A model generated the notes under the pieces. The model searched no databases. It saw nothing but the letters and a program-made list of their open reading frames with translations, and was not told the origin of the DNA. From Planomicrobium sp. YIM 101495 (GTDB lineage: Bacteria > Bacillota > Bacilli > Bacillales_A > Planococcaceae), in contig NZ_WLZW01000001.1 of the NCBI RefSeq assembly GCF_009707665.1, positions 1,364,001-1,428,000 on the forward strand: a stretch of 64,000 bases of DNA, in the 5' to 3' direction. Both the position numbers and the translations under genes were made by a program. This document shows positions 59,260-64,000 of the stretch, in pieces (the first letter of the stretch is position 1; the number at the start of each line of letters is the position of its first letter).

Positions 59260-62200
59260 TTATCGAACTGTTACTTCAATCGTAGTTTCGTATCCTTCGT
59301 AAGAGATTGTGACAGTTGTCGTGCCACGTTTCTTACCGATGAATGTACCGTTCATGATTGAAACGATACGTGGATCAGCAGAAGAATATTTCACTTTGCT
59401 TGTAACATTAGACTCTACAACAGTTCCGTCTTCGGCAACTTCACGAAGTGTTACTGTTACTTTGTCGCGTTTCAATAGGCGCAATTCCAATTCTTCTTTG
59501 TCTACGAACAAGCCTTCCTCAATAACCGGAGCAGCTTCGACTGTTACGCTGACTGTTGTTTCGTTACCGCCATAAGCGATCGTGATTGTTGTCGTACCTT
59601 CTGCGATTGCAGTGACAACACCGTTTTCAACAGTGGTTACAGAAGAATCTGCGACTGTGTACGTTGCGTCAGCTGTAACGTCTTGCTCGACTGTTTCGCC
59701 GTCTGGGAATACAGTCGTTTCAGTAACTGTCAAATCAGCTGTTTCACCAGCAGTCAATGCCAAGTCACCTGGTGCTGCCGTCAACGTTACTTCCGGCTGC
59801 GCCACTTCTCTTTCGAATACAACCTGTTCTGCAGAGTTGCCTGCAGCGTCAACTACTGTAACTGTTACAGAAGTTGTTTCAGCCGTTACGTCAAACTCGA
59901 ATGATCCATCCTGGTTCAAGTCGAATTCTACCGCTTCGCCTGCTGTTTCGCCTTCAGTTGCAACGTATGAAGCTGACAATTTGTCGTTCAAGTCATAGTC
60001 AAGGCCGTACAAGTACAATTCTTCGTTGTACTCGATATACTTGTCTGTTACTTGTCCGGAAACTGTGTCACCTTCAACTGCTCCGTCGATGACAGGGTCC
60101 GTTGTTTTCACAACAACCGGTCCGACGTAGTCACCGATATAACCAGAGTCCGTCGATCCTGTGAAGTCAATTGTGTATAGACCATCAGGAATCGTCGATG
60201 CAGCACCGCCGCCCCATGGCTGGTATTGACCAGTCAGGTTCAGTGAGTAGCTGCCTGCAGCCAAGCTTTGACCAAAATGCACATAACCGATATAACCGTC
60301 TCCGAACTCGCCGCCTTCAGGATTCATGATATCCCACAACTCGATGTAGTTTGTTCCTACATCACCAGTCAAAGTGAATGTAAGTCTTGCCGAGTCGTTG
60401 AAGCCGTCTCCATCGAATGATAGATCTGTTTTGTCAATCGCCATGTCTGTAATTTCAGCTGTTGCTGCACCACCGAAATCAGCTGCGAATGGAAGAGAAA
60501 TTTCAGTGTCGCCATCAGCGATGACTACATAACCTAAGATTTCATCTCCAGTTTTAGCTGCTGCATTTTGATCAGCGTTCAACGTGACAGTCAATACGAC
60601 TTCACCGTTTGCATCAAGTGCAACAGATGATTGATCGACTACGACTTCTGCGCCTTCATAAGCAGAAGTTGTCAGTACTTCTACGCTGTAGTCACCGCCG
60701 TTGCCAGCCATGTCTGTAACGATTACTTCTTTAGAGACAGAAACGTCTCCAGTAGTGATGTCTTGTGGTCCGAAAGTGATTGTCCCTTTGACGTTGTCGA
60801 CGATTTCGCCGCTTTGGTCAAGGATTGCAGTGTCCTGTGCGTAAGCAAGAACTTCTGGGAATGCTGCTGCGTAAGCGTTCACGCGTCCAGCACCTTGTGC
60901 AAATACGTCATACTTCTCAGTGTCCAAGATTTCCGCTGTGTTGGAAAGCGCGACTTTCACGTCAAATGCATCCCACTCAGGGTTTGCCTGAATTACGAGT
61001 GCTGCAACACCAGCAATGTGTGGAGTTGCCATTGATGTACCTGTTTTACGAGAATAAGCTTCGTCGTAAACCGCATCAGGGAAGTCCGCTTTGTACATCG
61101 GGATTGTTGACATGATGTTCGTACCAGGTGCAGATACATCTGGTTTGATATCGAAGTTCGGTGTAGATGGTCCGCGTGAGCTTGAATCGTTCACGTCGTC
61201 ACCAGTAGTCATTGAAGATGTAACGTTTTCGAATGATACTGTTCCTGCTGCATCTGCAAGAGCTGCGCGGACTGCTGCGCCGTCTTCAGTTGCCATGTCA
61301 AACGTCGGAAGGAATTCGAATGCATCGCCTAGAGATACTACAGCCGGGCCAGTTCCCACGTTGTTGTGGACCAATAGACCAACAGCGCCAGCATCTTTAG
61401 CCGCTGCAATTTTGTCGACGAATGCAATTTCGCCACGTGATACAAGAACGAATTTGCCTTCAACATCAAGGCCGTTGTAGTCAGCAGGTGTTCCGACTCC
61501 CGGAACTGCAACTAGATCGAAGTCGCCTTCAAGTTGTGTTTCAAGGTTTGCACCGAAAGTTGTACCCATCAATGCAACGTTTTTAGAAAATTCGTAGTCG
61601 CCTGCTGCAACGTTGACAATTGCAGAGTACATCGCTTCAGGGTTTGTCGTGTTCCCTACAGCGATGCCAAGGCGTGCTGTAGCTGGTGTACCCATTGTGC
61701 CACGGTTCGGGCCTGAGTTACCTGTTGCAAGTGCTGCAACAACTCCAGCCATCGCTGCGTTGTTGATCGCGAATGAACCTGCATCAGTTTCAGAGTTCGC
61801 TCCGCCACCTAGTGACAAGTTGATAACATCCATTTCTTGAGTTACTGCTTCTTCAATTGCAGCGATGATGCCTGCAGTTGAACCACTTCCGTATGCACCA
61901 AGCACGCGGTAAGCGTAAAGATCGACTTTAGGAGCGATCCCTTTGATTCCGAATTCGTTCGCACCGATTGCAGCAATCGTACCCGCTACGTGCGTACCGT
62001 GGGAAGTATAGAACGAGCTTCCGTTCGCGTTGAATTCAGGAGTTCCTGCAGCGCGTTCTGATGGCAATGTTTCAGAAGCATCGTCTTCATCGCGGTCTCT
62101 GCTGTATTTTGAATCGTGCGGTACGAAGTTCTTCCCGCCTTTGTAGATGCCTTCAAATTCCGGGTGGTCAGCATCGATTCCTGTGTCAAGAACCGCCACT

Positions 62201-62868
62201 TTCACGCCTTGGCCTTCAAGGCCAGCGTTCCAAAGCTGATCGATTCCAAGGAAGTCATTGCTTGTGTTCATCGCCGGAGAATATGTAACTTCTTCTTTCA
62301 CCGGAGTAAGCGTTTTGTTTTTCAAAGATTTCTTCGGTACTTCAGCTGCATGAACTTCTGTGTTCGGCTCAACTAAAGTAACGCCTTCGACTTCAAGAAG
62401 TTTCTCAACGTCTTTTGCTTTCAACGTACCAGCGAAGCCGTTTAAGACTGTGTTGTAAGCGAAAGTTTCGTTGAATTTGATTCCTTTTTTCGTAAGTTCT
62501 TTCTTAACAAAGTTTTGCTGAGTGTTGATCGCTTTCAAAGCTTTCGTTTCTTGTGCTTTGTTGAATGCTTTGCCGTGCGATTCAGCAAGACCTTTCAATA
62601 GACTTGGTGAGTATTCAGAAAGGTGGACGATTACGTCTACTTCTTTCTCGCCTTTAAGATTTTTCAGCTCTTCGTGAAGCTTAGGCTGACCTTCTGCAAG
62701 GTTCATTTGTTCCGCAACAGCTGTTTTCAGCTCCACATTTGCAGCGTCTTGTGCTGCCTTGAATGTGTTTTCCGCTCCGTTAGCCGCTACTTGGAAAGGC
62801 GACAATAGAGAGAGAACCATGATGAGCGCTGCTATGCTGCTTAAGAACTTGATTGACTTGTTCTTCAA
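59260..62868 (-). CDS. Secreted subtilisin-family (S8) serine protease, Vpr-like, with PA and C-terminal Ig-like domains
   Basis: A 1202-residue exoprotease. The start is TTG 62868, eight bases after AAAGGGG. Signal peptide to about VAANGAE (residue 30); I9-type inhibitor propeptide at about 75-175. Catalytic triad: Asp228 in VAVLDTGIDADHP, His290 in SHGTHVAGT and Ser612 in GTSMATPHIAG. A PA domain is inserted at about 435-550. The C-terminal half has a DUF11/Fn3-like region (about 650-780), beta domains (about 800-1020) and two bacterial Ig-like group 2 (BIG2) domains (about 1030-1115 and 1120-1202). The inhibitor, S8 and PA arrangement is that of Vpr, but the BIG2 tail makes it longer than the roughly 800-residue Vpr. 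The tail may keep the enzyme on the wall. Monocistronic. Confidence 0.94.
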   Translation of the reverse strand: MKNKSIKFLSSIAALIMVLSLLSPFQVAANGAENTFKAAQDAANVELKTAVAEQMNLAEGQPKLHEELKNLKGEKEVDVIVHLSEYSPSLLKGLAESHGKAFNKAQETKALKAINTQQNFVKKELTKKGIKFNETFAYNTVLNGFAGTLKAKDVEKLLEVEGVTLVEPNTEVHAAEVPKKSLKNKTLTPVKEEVTYSPAMNTSNDFLGIDQLWNAGLEGQGVKVAVLDTGIDADHPEFEGIYKGGKNFVPHDSKYSRDRDEDDASETLPSERAAGTPEFNANGSSFYTSHGTHVAGTIAAIGANEFGIKGIAPKVDLYAYRVLGAYGSGSTAGIIAAIEEAVTQEMDVINLSLGGGANSETDAGSFAINNAAMAGVVAALATGNSGPNRGTMGTPATARLGIAVGNTTNPEAMYSAIVNVAAGDYEFSKNVALMGTTFGANLETQLEGDFDLVAVPGVGTPADYNGLDVEGKFVLVSRGEIAFVDKIAAAKDAGAVGLLVHNNVGTGPAVVSLGDAFEFLPTFDMATEDGAAVRAALADAAGTVSFENVTSSMTTGDDVNDSSSRGPSTPNFDIKPDVSAPGTNIMSTIPMYKADFPDAVYDEAYSRKTGTSMATPHIAGVAALVIQANPEWDAFDVKVALSNTAEILDTEKYDVFAQGAGRVNAYAAAFPEVLAYAQDTAILDQSGEIVDNVKGTITFGPQDITTGDVSVSKEVIVTDMAGNGGDYSVEVLTTSAYEGAEVVVDQSSVALDANGEVVLTVTLNADQNAAAKTGDEILGYVVIADGDTEISLPFAADFGGAATAEITDMAIDKTDLSFDGDGFNDSARLTFTLTGDVGTNYIELWDIMNPEGGEFGDGYIGYVHFGQSLAAGSYSLNLTGQYQPWGGGAASTIPDGLYTIDFTGSTDSGYIGDYVGPVVVKTTDPVIDGAVEGDTVSGQVTDKYIEYNEELYLYGLDYDLNDKLSASYVATEGETAGEAVEFDLNQDGSFEFDVTAETTSVTVTVVDAAGNSAEQVVFEREVAQPEVTLTAAPGDLALTAGETADLTVTETTVFPDGETVEQDVTADATYTVADSSVTTVENGVVTAIAEGTTTITIAYGGNETTVSVTVEAAPVIEEGLFVDKEELELRLLKRDKVTVTLREVAEDGTVVESNVTSKVKYSSADPRIVSIMNGTFIGKKRGTTTVTISYEGYETTIEVTVR

Positions 62869-63190
62869 TGCTCATTTCCCCTTTAACAATTTTGTTCGTG
62901 CAAATCAGAATTGCCCGACAAATGAATCATATCACAAACGTTACGAATCGCGAAAGAATATTTTTACTTTTGAATCATTTATTAAAATAACATATCCTAC
63001 ATTAAAATTAATTTACAAATGAATCTGCATACTTAATCATAAATTTTGGAGGTTCTTTTACATTTTCGCTTATCTTTCAGGAAAACTTATAGGTCATGAG
63101 TTGTTCATTTTACTAATTAATTCCAATCTAAGGGAGTATTAGCTCATTTTTGAACTGAATCAGTTTGAATAATTATTCAACACGAAAAGA
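62869..63190. other. Upstream region of the subtilase gene
   Basis: About 320 bp without a gene. On the minus strand TATGAT (62931-62926) lies about 60 bp before the TTG start and could be a -10 box; its -35 (TTCGCG) is poor. The rest is A/T-rich with no clear hairpin. Confidence 0.4.
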
Positions 63191-63215
63191 AAAGCAATCG
63201 CGCGCTCCGATTGCT
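63191..63215 (-). terminator. Intrinsic terminator of the acyltransferase gene
   Basis: Minus-strand AGCAATCGG ... CGATTGCT followed by TTTC.TTTTC. The stem begins at the stop codon. Confidence 0.7.
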
Positions 63216-64000
63216 CACGGTATTACTTTATTAGCATAAGGAATTCGCTGAAGCCCTGTCACAATGCCTAAACTTAGGATAAATATCAAGATCCAGACGA
63301 TCGGGACCGCAAGCAGTGGATTGAACATGGTTTCATTAATTCCGAACCATTTATTCAAGTAGGTTTGGACGAGCGGATGCAGAACGTATATGCCAAGTGT
63401 CGCCATGCTGATCCGCGTGATGATCGGGTTCGGCCGAAGCTTCGGTTCGAGTGCCTGAAAGCCCGCAAACAGAAATAAAGTGATTAAGACATTATTCGGA
63501 CGATAATGTTCATAAAAGAACTCATCCAGCTCACCACGCGCTTCCGTGAGGGCCGCTGTGCCCCAGACGGTTGTGATATATCCCGCCACCGCAAGGATTC
63601 CGAGAGCCGGTAGCCATTTTTTCGGGATTGGATAAAGAACGAGATACGCACCAAGCAGGAAATAGCCGATATACGGTTCGAATAGGCCTGCTGAGAACGC
63701 CGGCTCGAACTCCAGGAACTTCGGAACGAGCGGCATCAGGACCGAGAACACGACCCAAAATCCGAGAAAGATCTGGAACGTCGCCTTCGACATGTGATCG
63801 ACCAGGATTTTCAGGAACGGTGCCATCAAGTACAGGCCGAGAATGACGTACAGGAACCACAAATGGTAGTAAATATCGTCAGTCAAGAACAGGATGAACA
63901 TTTCTTTGATGGTATATGATTCTTCAAGCTCCCACTTGTTGTAGCCTAAGTAGATTGCGCTCCAAAAGAGGAGCGGAATCAGCACTTTCGACACGCGTTT
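63215..64000 (-). CDS. Acyltransferase 3 family membrane protein, C-terminal part (cut by window edge)
   Basis: About 262 residues, running off the right edge in frame. It has about seven membrane segments. The family marks are WFLYVILGLYLMAPFLKIL (near the visible start), YIGYFLLGAYLVLYPIP and the closing STIGIYVLHP-type motif ISMATLGIYVLHPLVQTYL. AT3 proteins transfer acyl groups, mostly acetyl, to surface sugars; the missing N-terminal part would carry the conserved His/Arg residues. Substrate unknown. The nearby polysaccharide locus is a possible partner, at a distance of more than 20 kb. Confidence 0.85.
   Translation of the reverse strand, partial: KRVSKVLIPLLFWSAIYLGYNKWELEESYTIKEMFILFLTDDIYYHLWFLYVILGLYLMAPFLKILVDHMSKATFQIFLGFWVVFSVLMPLVPKFLEFEPAFSAGLFEPYIGYFLLGAYLVLYPIPKKWLPALGILAVAGYITTVWGTAALTEARGELDEFFYEHYRPNNVLITLFLFAGFQALEPKLRPNPIITRISMATLGIYVLHPLVQTYLNKWFGINETMFNPLLAVPIVWILIFILSLGIVTGLQRIPYANKVIP

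Noticed and set aside
1-64000. tRNA, rRNA, complete insertion sequence or prophage
   Set aside because: No cloverleaf, rRNA core sequence, intact transposase or phage structural gene was recognised.

Overview
The window looks like chromosome of a low-to-mid GC Gram-positive Bacillota, most likely Planococcaceae/Caryophanaceae (Planococcus-, Planomicrobium- or Sporosarcina-like). Reasons: strong AGGAGG-type ribosome binding sites, frequent GTG/TTG starts, intrinsic terminators with T-runs, several S-layer homology (SLH) surface proteins, a Vpr-like subtilase, and a Bacillales-type CpsC/CpsD/CpsB tyrosine-phosphorylation set. No rRNA, tRNA, CRISPR array or intact transposon was recognised. The taxonomic guess is inference.

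Layout. 0-6 kb: start of an NhaC-type antiporter (cut by the window), an unknown membrane protein, an SLH-CAP surface protein, a YtsJ-type malic enzyme, and an M28/PA aminopeptidase that has lost its 5' end. 6-11.3 kb: a HAD phosphatase, a three-gene operon (two FemAB/GNAT-fold transferases and a short DegT-like aminotransferase), and a frameshifted alpha/beta hydrolase. 11.7-16.6 kb: a TRAP transporter dctPQM operon ending in an ornithine cyclodeaminase/mu-crystallin enzyme, next to a FadR-type GntR regulator; the dctP promoter carries a perfect 16-3-16 palindrome and a cre-like box. 16.9-17.6 kb: gene debris (a decayed gene and a Y1 transposase tail).

17.9-41.4 kb is a capsule/exopolysaccharide (Wzx/Wzy-type) locus read on the minus strand. 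It holds cpsC-cpsD, a structured leader, a PglF/EpsC-type dehydratase, PglC-type priming transferase, an acetyltransferase and a PglE-type aminotransferase (4-amino-4,6-dideoxy-HexNAc sugar), a WbuB-like transferase, capE-capF-capG (UDP-L-FucNAc), three glycosyltransferases, Wzy, another glycosyltransferase, Wzx, a TupA-like ATP-grasp protein, wecC, a wecB pseudogene with three in-frame stops, and galE. A GT39-like membrane protein, an MBOAT/SGNH O-acetylation pair and the CpsB phosphatase follow at 41.6-48 kb. 48.3-64 kb: SLH proteins, a membrane-anchored Gly-Ser-repeat protein, a PAS-PAS-PAS-GGDEF protein, an SLH-anchored 5'-nucleotidase, a Vpr-like protease and part of an acyltransferase.

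The most unusual content is intergenic. Several unrelated repeat families sit between genes, and in at least two the unit spacing matches whole turns of DNA: 27-bp palindromes spaced 51-61-51 bp (two four-unit clusters 43 kb apart plus one pair), and arrays whose core recurs every 21 bp (TTAAC or ATATCGC cores). A roughly 150-bp MITE-like element is present four times, each beside a terminator. Between cpsD and the epsC-type gene lies a long structured segment at the position where Bacillales carry the EAR antitermination RNA.
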